Source: Acidiflorens sp963841945
Lineage (GTDB): Bacteria; Acidobacteriota; Terriglobia; Terriglobales; Acidobacteriaceae
Assembly: GCA_963841945.1 (NCBI GenBank)
Contig: CAWJFC010000008.1
Coordinates: 372,001 to 436,000 of the forward strand
DNA: 64,000 nucleotides
Direction of reading: 5' to 3'
Numbering within the stretch: position 1 is the first letter of the stretch; each line of letters begins with the position of its first letter. Shown here piece after piece: positions 38,020-46,265 of this stretch. Both the position numbers and the translations under genes were made by a program. The notes beneath the pieces are model-generated. The model saw only the letters and a list, made by a program, of their open reading frames with translations. It did not search any database and was not told the origin of the DNA.

Positions 38020-41000
38020 ATGAGGTCTGTTGCGCGTCGCTACAGAGAGGCTTTGGCACTGGCCGCTGTCATCCTTGCCCAACTTCTAGTTGCTTGTGGC
38101 GGTGGATCGTCAGGATCAAGCGGTCAGCCTCCGCCTCCGCCTTCTAACCCAGTGCCGGCCATTGTTTCTCTCAGCCCGAACTCAACTAACGCAGGCGGGG
38201 CTGCATTCACGGTGACGATAACAGGGTATAACTTCGTTTCCTCATCCAGCGTTCAATGGAATGGCAGTGCGCGGACAACGACATATACGTCAGGCACGCA
38301 GTTACAGGTGCAAATCACCGCTTCCGATATCGCCAGTTCAGGTTCGGCGACGCTGAGCGTCACGAACCCGACTCCCGGCGGAGGAAACTCGGGATCGGCG
38401 GAGTTTACGATTAATCCGACCTCCAATCCTGCGCCTCAGCTTCAGGCCTCCGATCCTAGCTCGGTCGATGCCGGTAGCCCCGACATCACTTTTACTGTGT
38501 ACGGTTCGAACTTCATCCCTACATCGGTGATTCAGTGGAATGGGGTAGCGTTGACAACCAGTTACCTTTCGGATTCGTACCTGGTAGCGCAGGTTCCAGC
38601 CTCGAATCTGGCGAATCCTGGAGTGGCCGAGGTCGTAGTAGTAACTCCTGGCCCGGGCGGTGGAAGTTCCACATCGCTTCAGTTCGCCATCAATGGCTTC
38701 AGCTACACGCCTTTGGTGGTAAGCCAACTAGCAAATGACATGGTGTGGGACCCAGTCAATCAGGCGATCTACCTCTCGGTCCCGAGCCTGGCCTCGGCTA
38801 ACGGGAATACGATAGCGGTGTTGAATCCGACCAGCGGGAGCATCCAATCAACGCAGTTCGCTGGCAGCGAGCCGGACGCGCTGGCGATCTCCGATGACAG
38901 CCAATTCTTGTATGCGGGACTGGACGGTTCCTCCTCGGTTCAGCGGTTCATACTACCCGGCTTAACGCCCGACATCAATTACTTGCTTGGGGCAGGCTCG
39001 TATCCGGAAGGGCCTTTCTTTAGCATGGACCTGCAAGTTGCGCCAGGTCTACCGCACACCACAGCAGTCTCGCGTGGAGCGTTCAACGTAAGCCCGGTTG
39101 CTCTGGGCGGGATGGCGATTTTCGACGACGCAACGCAGCGCTCGACAATCGCAGATACGTCCGGAGATTTATATGACTCGCTGCAATGGGGATCAGATAC
39201 TCAGGTCTACGCGATCAACAATGAGATCTCCAGTTTCGATTTTTATGTTCTGAGTGTGGGCTCGGGGGGAGTGACTCTTGCGCATGATTATCCCAACGAG
39301 TTCTCCGACTTTTACGTCCGGTTGCATTATGACAACGGCACACACTATGCCTATACCGACGATGGCTATGTCATAAACCCCGCCAATGGTCACCACGTCG
39401 GGCAATTTCAGGCGTCTGGTTATATGGTCCCGGATTCGAGTCTGAACAGCGCATTTTTCCTGGGTCAGACGCAGAGCCAGGCTGGTTCGACCAATTTCAC
39501 CATCGAATCCTTTGATCTCACGACTTTTGCGCCCATATCCGAGATAACGATTCCTAATGTGCTCGGTTATCCGCTGCGGTTTATTCGCTGGGGCGCGAGC
39601 GGGCTGGCTTTCAACGACGATGCCGGTTTTATCTACATCGTCAACAGCTCGTTCGTGAGCGGCGATGCTGTGAAGAACGGTGGAGGACAGCGCAACTTGT
39701 TTCCAGTGATGAGGAGTTGGCCAAAACCAGTCATTCGGTCGCGACAGAAGGTCCTACCAGAAGTTCGCTCCCGGCCAGAGATTAGGCCACGGCGCAAGAT
39801 GGCTGGCCCGCAGGACTCAAATCCGGCCCCCGCAATTACAGCCTTAAGCCCCAGTTCTGTGGAAGCTGGCTACACCGGGTTGACCGGAATCACCTTGACT
39901 GTGACGGGCAGCAACTTTGTCTCGCTCTCCACCGTCGAGTGGAACGGAAGTCCGCGGCAAACGGAACTGATTTCGAGCACCGAAGTGCAAGCCCAGATCA
40001 ACTTTTCCGATGTGCAGAACGCGGGCACAGCGACGGTGAGTGTGTCCACGCCGAGTCCGGGCGGAGGCACCTCGAACTCGCTAACGTTTACGATCGTAGA
40101 TTATTCGGTACCGCCCATTCCGTCGATTATCGCGCTGAATCCAAATTCAGCGGTTGCTGGCAGCGCCGGACTCCTGGTGGATTTGAGTGGGACTTGGCTG
40201 AACAACTCGGATACAGTGGACTGGAACGGGAGCCCTCGCACCAACACTTCTCAAGGGTTCTTAGCCGCCCAAGTCAACGCTTCAGATCTCACAACTCCCG
40301 GCTATGCCCAAGTCACAGTCGTGACGCCAGGGGGCGTGGTGTCCAATGCAGCGCAATTTCAGATTCTGTATCAGCCGACCGCGGTAAATCAGTCCACGAA
40401 CGACATGGTGTGGGACCCAGTGAATGAGGTCTTTTACATTTCCGTACCGAGTTCAGCGACCACGAATGCCAACCACGTTTGTGTGCTAAACCCAACCAGC
40501 CTCGCAATCACGAATTGCCAGACAGGGAGCGAGCCTGATGTGCTCGCGATTTCTGACAACAGTCAGTATCTGTACGTCGGGATGAATGGCGCTGGCTCCG
40601 TTCAGCGATTCATTCTTCCGTCCTTGACCCCGGATATCAGCTATTCGCTTGGCAACTACGAAGCCGGCGATCCCTACTTCGCCCTCGACATCCAGGTTGA
40701 GCCGGGAGTTCCAGGCACGACGGCTGTTTCGAAGGGCGCAAATGTGGACCCTGCCTCGCAGGGGGGGATAACGATTTACGACGATTCCGTGGCGAGACCT
40801 AACAGCAGCGTTGGATGTGGAGTTCCGGGTGGGCAATGCGCCGATTCCATCCAGTGGAATTCCGACGGTGCGCAAATATACGGAGCCAACAGCGACACAA
40901 CATCATTTGATTTTTATACATTCGCTGTCAGTTCGTCAGGAATAACGCTGCAGCAGGACTACCCCTCCGTGTTCTGGAACGAGCCTGGGCGCATTCAATA

Positions 41001-41397
41001 TGACTCGACCAACGGTCTCGTCTATTCCGACGACGGATTCCACGTGATTAATCCTGCAACCGGATTGCCAGCGGGTCTCATCGAAGGGGGCGGCCCGATG
41101 ACTCCGGATTCGTCGCTCGACTCCGTGTTCGTTCTTACGCAGTACATCTGGCAGGAAAACTCAAACTACACCATCGATATCTTTGATATGACCCACTACG
41201 TTCGCGTCGGCTGGGTTCCGTTCCCGACGACTGCACTGCCGGGATTCAATCCGCTGGGCCGCTTCATTCGATGGGGATCGAATGGACTAGCGCTCAATTT
41301 CAAGGGCGACCAGATTTATTTACTGACGGGATCGTTCATCAGCAACCCGCAAAAGGCTCGCGCGAAGCAAATTAGGAAGACTATTCGAGCCCGGTAA
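38020..41397 (+). CDS. TIG/IPT-domain lipoprotein with internal duplication
   Basis: The start at ATG 38020 gives a lipoprotein signal (LALAAVILAQLLVACGG) with the lipobox cysteine and a Pro-rich spacer. The protein has about 1125 residues. It contains pairs of TIG/IPT Ig-like domains (PAIVSLSPNSTNAGG, QWNGSARTTTYTSG, PAITALSPSSVEAG, EWNGSPRQTEL). Each pair is followed by a beta-propeller-like module starting at NDMVWDPVN. The two halves are offset by 1665 bases: a 20-base identity links 38737-38756 with 40402-40421. A Lys/Arg/Pro-rich stretch between the halves (about residues 555-605) matches the basic tail at the C-terminus, as if two whole genes were fused. It is a surface protein of unknown partner. 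Confidence 0.85.
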   Translation: MRSVARRYREALALAAVILAQLLVACGGGSSGSSGQPPPPPSNPVPAIVSLSPNSTNAGGAAFTVTITGYNFVSSSSVQWNGSARTTTYTSGTQLQVQITASDIASSGSATLSVTNPTPGGGNSGSAEFTINPTSNPAPQLQASDPSSVDAGSPDITFTVYGSNFIPTSVIQWNGVALTTSYLSDSYLVAQVPASNLANPGVAEVVVVTPGPGGGSSTSLQFAINGFSYTPLVVSQLANDMVWDPVNQAIYLSVPSLASANGNTIAVLNPTSGSIQSTQFAGSEPDALAISDDSQFLYAGLDGSSSVQRFILPGLTPDINYLLGAGSYPEGPFFSMDLQVAPGLPHTTAVSRGAFNVSPVALGGMAIFDDATQRSTIADTSGDLYDSLQWGSDTQVYAINNEISSFDFYVLSVGSGGVTLAHDYPNEFSDFYVRLHYDNGTHYAYTDDGYVINPANGHHVGQFQASGYMVPDSSLNSAFFLGQTQSQAGSTNFTIESFDLTTFAPISEITIPNVLGYPLRFIRWGASGLAFNDDAGFIYIVNSSFVSGDAVKNGGGQRNLFPVMRSWPKPVIRSRQKVLPEVRSRPEIRPRRKMAGPQDSNPAPAITALSPSSVEAGYTGLTGITLTVTGSNFVSLSTVEWNGSPRQTELISSTEVQAQINFSDVQNAGTATVSVSTPSPGGGTSNSLTFTIVDYSVPPIPSIIALNPNSAVAGSAGLLVDLSGTWLNNSDTVDWNGSPRTNTSQGFLAAQVNASDLTTPGYAQVTVVTPGGVVSNAAQFQILYQPTAVNQSTNDMVWDPVNEVFYISVPSSATTNANHVCVLNPTSLAITNCQTGSEPDVLAISDNSQYLYVGMNGAGSVQRFILPSLTPDISYSLGNYEAGDPYFALDIQVEPGVPGTTAVSKGANVDPASQGGITIYDDSVARPNSSVGCGVPGGQCADSIQWNSDGAQIYGANSDTTSFDFYTFAVSSSGITLQQDYPSVFWNEPGRIQYDSTNGLVYSDDGFHVINPATGLPAGLIEGGGPMTPDSSLDSVFVLTQYIWQENSNYTIDIFDMTHYVRVGWVPFPTTALPGFNPLGRFIRWGSNGLALNFKGDQIYLLTGSFISNPQKARAKQIRKTIRAR

Positions 41398-41679
41398 GGC
41401 AGTCTGAGGGTTTAGGCCTGGAGGTACGGCAGCGAGAGATTCGATGAATCTGCGAAGCATCCGCCATTTTCAAGCTGGGAAGCAACCTTAGGCCTAGGCC
41501 ACTCGGACGTTGAGGCGCGCGGGAACAGATGGGTCAGAAGTCCGCTTCTAGGAAGTTTCACCACATAGGTAACGATAAACGCACTTGTAGTGATCAACCC
41601 AGTTGTCGGCATCCGTACAAGGCAGGTCTTGGGATTTCGCATTTGAAAGTGGCACCCGACGCGTCAAGCCCGTTCAGCG

Positions 41680-41881
41680 TTATCTTGGCCCCTTCCAGAT
41701 CGCGGCCCAAGTCATGCTCTCTCAGTTTTCTTGCCAGATATGCTTGGGCTTCCCTCATACTCCCGTGAATCGTTCGGTTGTGATGGTTGCGCTTCTTGGT
41801 TTCGTGATCGCGGCCCAGATAGACCCGAATGAGCCATCTGCGGTCGCCTCGTGCAACGAGTTGGCCAACTTTGCGAGCCAT
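41680..41881 (-). pseudogene. Integrase N-terminal fragment just inside attR
   Basis: Starting at ATG 41881 behind AGGAGG (read on the minus strand), about 66 residues match the arm-binding N-terminus of a tyrosine integrase: KVGQLVARGDRRWLIRVYLG, then MREAQAYLARKLREHDLGRD and LEGAKITLN. The similarity stops near 41680 and the frame runs on into unrelated sequence. The core-binding and catalytic domains are absent. It differs from the intact integrase at 5854, so it came from another element that used the same tRNA site. Confidence 0.7.
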
Positions 41882-42191
41882 AGTGTTTCCTCCTTGGCTC
41901 GCAAGAGAGGCACACAACTGGCGCACTCATCAGGTATCAAAAGCCCGGATATTCAGATTCATTGGACAAAGAATGGCTTATCGGCCGTCAGTCATTGCCG
42001 GCGGATCTTTGCCAACTTGATGCTAGCAATCCAACTGATACCAGTGATACCGTTTTCATGGGAAATGCAGCGAATTAGGGGAACGGTAGAAACAAGAGCG
42101 GCAGATACGTTTTACTTGTAACCCGCTTAAACACAGGGTATTATCGCGGAAGTGTAGTCATCACCGGCAGATACGGGGAAGGGCGGTAATA

Positions 42192-42211
42192 GAATTCCTC
42201 CCTCTCCGCCA
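42192..42211 (+). repeat. attR: right attachment repeat
   Basis: A second copy of the tRNA-Ser 3' end (19 of 20 bases, including the CCA) lies 36.6 kb downstream of the tRNA, with no tRNA body to its left. This is the expected footprint of tRNA-targeted integration. It marks the right end of the island. Confidence 0.75.
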
Positions 42212-42293
42212 GTTCCCTGCAATCATAATCACTTAGCTGCCCACTGCATGTGCTGTGTCGCCGGGAAGACTCCATAGAAAAAGCCTGATTTTC

Positions 42294-42309
42294 TGTCCCA
42301 ATGGTGTCC
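42294..42309 (+). repeat. TGTCCCAATGGTGTCC motif, right copy
   Basis: This copy matches the motif at 5659-5674 at 15 of 16 positions. It lies 83 bases beyond the right attachment core and 61 bases before an integrase relic. The order core, motif, integrase 3' end is therefore the same as at the left end. Confidence 0.4.
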
Positions 42310-42369
42310 GATTGGATCGGAGCACCCGTTGCCTTGCCTTGCCGCAGCTTTGCCCTCGCCAACCGGAAA

Positions 42370-42414
42370 TCATCGACGGGCAGCTTTGACGTAATACGTC
42401 GCCGTTGTGCTCAG
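42370..42414 (-). pseudogene. Integrase C-terminal relic outside attR
   Basis: Read on the minus strand, this segment encodes LSTTATYYVKAARR followed by a stop. It closely matches the catalytic-tyrosine region STTSTYYIK of the intact integrase at 5854, and the DNA matches too (GTACGTCG-ACGTTGTGCT against ATACGTCG-CCGTTGTGCT). Only the last 14 codons survive. It is the 3' stub of a second integrase whose element lay to the right, and it shows repeated or tandem integration at this tRNA. Confidence 0.6.
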
Positions 42415-42547
42415 GGCAGCGGCACTTCTCGGGCGAGCAAGCGCTGAAAGCCGCGGTGTCTAGAGCGGCGCCGTACGCGCGTTCTCCCATTCAACCGGCC
42501 AACACTCTCTCCCTCCTGGCTCCGCCTGTACAAATCCTTCCGTTTGC

Positions 42548-42553
42548 TATAAA
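42548..42553 (+). promoter_or_regulatory. Possible -10 element of the Mo-hydroxylase operon
   Basis: TATAAA, in an AT patch (TATAAAAAT), lies 64 bases before the operon's first start codon. No good -35 hexamer is visible at 16-18 bases. An FNR-, Rrf2- or LysR-type site could not be recognised. Confidence 0.3.
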
Positions 42554-42611
42554 AATAGCCAACGTCGCGCAGACGGCTAAGGCCAGAAATCGGGCCCACG
42601 GGAAGTGATCG

Positions 42612-43461
42612 TTGTCCGGCATCGCTGCATATACAAGACCCCACACAGTCGACGAAGCGGTCGCGTCGCTTGCGACCGGAAACTCACAGATTCTCGCCGG
42701 AGGAACGGATTTTTACCCTGCGCTAGGCGAGCGGGTTCCCAGGGCACCAATCGTCGATATATCCGCGCTGACCGAACTCCGGGGCATCACGCGCGAAGCC
42801 AACCACTTTCGCATCGGCAGCCTGACGACATGGACCGACATCGTTCATGCCACCCTGCCATCCTGCTTCAACGCCCTGAAGGATGCTGCTCGCGAAGTAG
42901 GCTCGATTCAGATTCAAAATCGCGGCACGGTTGCCGGAAATCTGTGCAATGCCTCGCCAGCCGCTGACGGCGTTCCACCTCTGTTGGTGCTTGACGCCGA
43001 AGTCGAATTACTCTCCCACGTGGGACGCCGCCAAATTCCGCTACACGAATTTCTGATCGGCAATCGAAAGACAAAGCGACTTTCTGACGAACTTCTCACC
43101 GCCGTTTTGATTCCGAACGCTCCCGGGAACGTTCGGTCCGTTTTTCTCAAACTCGGAGCCCGGCGGTATCTGGTGATCTCCATCTCAATGGTCGCCGACG
43201 GTGCTGACCTTTGGTGAAAACGACCGAGTATTGGACGCGCGCGTCGCCGTTGGCGCGTGCTCTGCGGTCGCGCGCCGATTGCCGCGTCTGGAGCAGGACT
43301 TGATCGGGGCTTCCCGGCTCGAGCTCAGCCATCGCGTAAAAGGGGATCATCTTACCGAGCTATCGCCGATCGACGATGTGCGAGCAACCGCCGCTTACCG
43401 CGTGGATGCAACCCTGCGGCTCGTCAAGCGAGCGCTCGAACTGTGTGGGGGGCCGCGGTAA
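42612..43461 (+). CDS. Molybdenum hydroxylase FAD-binding subunit (frameshift at 43198)
   Basis: This protein of about 282 residues is of the CoxM/XdhB type, with a PCMH-type FAD domain (ILAGGTDFYPALG, then QIQNRGTVAGNLCNASPAAD) and a C-terminal CO-dehydrogenase flavoprotein domain. It passes electrons from the 2Fe-2S clusters to FAD. As written, the frame ends at 43217. Removing A43198 makes it MVAAVLTFGEND and continues to the stop at 43459-43461. The single extra base therefore looks like an error or a very recent mutation. The start is TTG 42612, behind GGAAG. The stop overlaps the next ATG (TAATG), so the two genes are translationally coupled. It is the first gene of the operon. Confidence 0.85.
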
Positions 43462-46265
43462 TGTCGTTGACTTCCTCACCCCCGGCGCAAGCCAGCAGTT
43501 CAACCGAGTTGTCTGTAAATGGCCGCATCGTCCGCGTGTCTGCGCCACCGGTACAACGTCTCTCGCGCGTGTTGCGGGAGAACCTCGGCCTGACCGGAAC
43601 CAAGGTGGGATGCGACGCCGGAGATTGCGGTGCCTGCACCGTGCTGCTCGACGGCGACGCCGTCTGCGCATGCCTTGTTCCCCTCGCCCAAGCCGAAGGC
43701 CACGAGATCACCACGGTTGAAGGATTGGCGCATCGCGGTAGTGGAGTCGGCGCCAGGCTGCAGCAATCATTCCTTTCTTATGGGGCTTCGCAGTGCGGCG
43801 CATGCACTCCGGGCATGCTGGTTGCCGCAACGGCGTTGCTTGAAAAGAATCGCTGTCCGACAGAATCCGAGGTCACCGACGCGATTGGCGGCGTTCTCTG
43901 CCGGTGCACGGGATACCAGAAGATCATTTCGGCGATTCTGGCGGCCGGCGCAGGCCCGGCGTCATGTGGGCCAACTGAAGCACCGACCGATGCGGGCGTT
44001 GTTGGGAAACGGATGGTCCGTCTGGACGGAGAGAAGAAGGTTCAGGGTACAGAAATCTTCGGCTCTGACGAAACTCCCGCGGATGCACTGTCAGTGCGGG
44101 TCGTTCGCTGCCCCCATCATCGTGCGCGCTTTGAGTTCGGGGATCTTGGTCGTTTTGTTCGCGAGAATCCCGGAATTCAAGCCGTGTTTACGGCAAAAGA
44201 TGTACCGGGGAAGAACTGCTATGGTGTAATCCCGCGGTTTGCGGACCAGCCTGCATTTGCGGAACGCGAGGTGCGACATCGCGGCGAAGCTGTGGCTGCG
44301 ATTGTCGGCGAACCTGATGCCGTGGAGGCATTGGATCTTCCAGACTTCCCGGTACGCTGGGAACAACTTCCCCACGTTACGGATATCGATACCGCGCTGT
44401 CGGCAGAAACAGGCCTCATTCACGAAAGCCGCCCGGAAAACATCCTGACACGCGGACGAGTCGTACGAGGGGATGTTGATCGAGGCTTGGCCGATGCCGA
44501 CATCGTGGCAGAGATCGAATGCGAAACCGGCTTTGTCGAGCACGCCTACATCGAGCCTGAAGCGGGCTTCGCTCGCCGCGTTGGCGACCAGATGGAAATT
44601 CAGGCCTGCACGCAAGCCCCCTACATGGACCGCAGTGATATCGCGGCCATCCTCGGAATCGCCCCCGAACAGGTGCGCATCATTCCCACGGCTGTCGGTG
44701 GAGGTTTCGGCGCCAAGCTTGACCTCTCAGTCCAGCCCTTTCTCGCGATCGCGGCCTGGCATCTCCGCAAGCCGGTTCGCATGGTTTATTCGCGCACGGA
44801 GTCGATCCTCTCGACCACCAAGCGGCACCCCGCGCGCATGCGGCTCAAAGCGGGCTGCTCGAAGGACGGCAAACTCGTCGCTCTTGAGGTCAAAGCGGAT
44901 TTCAACACCGGCGCATATTCTTCCTGGGGACCGACGGTGGCGGCGCGCGTTCCAGTGCATGCCTCCGGCCCGTATTTCGTGCCACACTATCGTGCCCTGA
45001 CCCGAGCTATACACACGAACCTCGTGCCGGCAGGCGCGTTTCGTGGATTCGGTGTTCCCCAGATTGCCATCGCTCAAGAGCAACTCTATGACGAACTCGC
45101 GGACCGCGCCGGTATTGATCGCCTTGAATTCCGGATCTTAAATGCCCTCGACGGAGATACCCCGACTGTGACCGGCCAAATAATCGGCCCCGGTGTAGGC
45201 ATTCGCGCCTGTCTGGAAGCGTTGCGTCCACGTTGGAAAGCCGCGAGAGCGGCTGCCACCGATTCTAATCAGCCTTCATCGGAAACACTTCGCCGCGGTG
45301 TCGGTGTTGCCGGAATGTGGTACGGCTGCGGCAATACCTCGCTGCCTAATCCCTCGACGGTTCGCATTGGTCTCAAGCACGATGGCCGTATCGCATTGCA
45401 TCAGGGCGCGGTCGATATTGGTCAGGGATCGAACACGATTGTGACACAAATCTGCGCTGAGGCACTCGGTGCTCCTATCGAGTACTTTGACTTACTCTCG
45501 GGAGACACGGCGATCACCCCGGACTGTGGCAAGACTTCAGCTTCCCGGCAGACATTTGTTACCGGCAAGGCCGCACAAATGGCGGGGGAGCAACTCCGCC
45601 GCGCGATTCTGAAGCTCGCCAATGCCCCAGAATCTGCGAGCATTCAGTTTGACGACGCCGGTGTTACGGTATGCAACGCGCACGAAACAAGATTGCTCGC
45701 TCTCAGGGACATGCCTGTCGATCAGTTTGGTTACGTCATCACCAGCGAGGCGACCTTTGACCCGCCCACCAGTTCGCTCGACGAAAATGGCCAGGGAATT
45801 CCCTACGCTGTTTATGGTTTTGGCGCACACATGGCGGAAATTGAAGTCGACACGGAAATGGGCACGATTCGCGTCCTGAAAGTCACTGCCGTGCACGATG
45901 TCGGCCGCGCCATCAATCCGACCCTAATTGAAGGCCAGATCGAAGGGGGCGTGGCGCAAGGCCTGGGCATGGCGTTGATGGAAGAATTCTTCCCGGGCAA
46001 AGGCGAAAATCTGCACGACTATCTGATTCCCTCCGCAGGCGACATTCCTCCGATAGAGTCGATTCTGATCGAGGATCCGTCTCCCGTAGGTCCTTTCGGA
46101 GCAAAGGGCATTGGCGAACAGGCCGTAATTCCGACGGCGCCAGCAATTCTGAATGCGTTGCACGATGCCGCAGGCATCCGCCTGAAAAGAGTTCCCGCCA
46201 CTCCCGACAGGGTTCGCGCCGCTATTCTCGAAAAGCAAGGCCAGCATGGAGGCATGCGTGACTGA
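43461..46265 (+). CDS. Xanthine-dehydrogenase-family Mo hydroxylase, fused 2Fe-2S and Mo subunits
   Basis: The 934-residue protein joins two subunits. The N-terminal part (about 15-170) binds two 2Fe-2S clusters: a plant-type cluster (CDAGDCGACTVLLDG) and the second motif in CGACTPGM with CRCTGYQKI. The remainder (about 180-930) is the Mo-cytosine-dinucleotide or molybdopterin domain, with GGGFGAKLD, DIGQGSNTIVTQ, HDVGRAINPTLIEGQ and the catalytic Glu in FGAKGIGEQ. Such enzymes hydroxylate a carbon next to nitrogen in N-heterocycles or purines, using water as the oxygen source. With a 6-hydroxynicotinate reductase-like gene downstream, nicotinate or a related pyridine is the most economical substrate; this is inferred. 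The stop overlaps the next start by 20 bases. Confidence 0.92.
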   Translation: MSLTSSPPAQASSSTELSVNGRIVRVSAPPVQRLSRVLRENLGLTGTKVGCDAGDCGACTVLLDGDAVCACLVPLAQAEGHEITTVEGLAHRGSGVGARLQQSFLSYGASQCGACTPGMLVAATALLEKNRCPTESEVTDAIGGVLCRCTGYQKIISAILAAGAGPASCGPTEAPTDAGVVGKRMVRLDGEKKVQGTEIFGSDETPADALSVRVVRCPHHRARFEFGDLGRFVRENPGIQAVFTAKDVPGKNCYGVIPRFADQPAFAEREVRHRGEAVAAIVGEPDAVEALDLPDFPVRWEQLPHVTDIDTALSAETGLIHESRPENILTRGRVVRGDVDRGLADADIVAEIECETGFVEHAYIEPEAGFARRVGDQMEIQACTQAPYMDRSDIAAILGIAPEQVRIIPTAVGGGFGAKLDLSVQPFLAIAAWHLRKPVRMVYSRTESILSTTKRHPARMRLKAGCSKDGKLVALEVKADFNTGAYSSWGPTVAARVPVHASGPYFVPHYRALTRAIHTNLVPAGAFRGFGVPQIAIAQEQLYDELADRAGIDRLEFRILNALDGDTPTVTGQIIGPGVGIRACLEALRPRWKAARAAATDSNQPSSETLRRGVGVAGMWYGCGNTSLPNPSTVRIGLKHDGRIALHQGAVDIGQGSNTIVTQICAEALGAPIEYFDLLSGDTAITPDCGKTSASRQTFVTGKAAQMAGEQLRRAILKLANAPESASIQFDDAGVTVCNAHETRLLALRDMPVDQFGYVITSEATFDPPTSSLDENGQGIPYAVYGFGAHMAEIEVDTEMGTIRVLKVTAVHDVGRAINPTLIEGQIEGGVAQGLGMALMEEFFPGKGENLHDYLIPSAGDIPPIESILIEDPSPVGPFGAKGIGEQAVIPTAPAILNALHDAAGIRLKRVPATPDRVRAAILEKQGQHGGMRD

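Larger units (their letters stand above)
5570..42211. mobile_element. Putative integrative element in tRNA-Ser (about 36.6 kb)
   Basis: The element is bounded by 20-base direct repeats of the tRNA-Ser 3' end. An apparently intact tyrosine integrase stands at the left end, reading toward the tRNA. The interior holds a decayed serine recombinase, a frameshifted second integrase, an IS66 fragment and a truncated third integrase just inside the right repeat. By eye the interior is less GC-rich and has longer gaps than the operons to its right. No conjugation or replication genes are visible, so it is best called a genomic island or a mobilisable/degenerate integrative element, not an ICE. The cargo is a sensory fusion protein, a TonB receptor and a catabolic-type gene cluster. 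Confidence 0.65.

Noticed and set aside
5570..42211. Calling the region an integrative conjugative element or prophage
   Set aside because: No relaxase, type IV coupling protein, conjugation or phage structural gene is visible.
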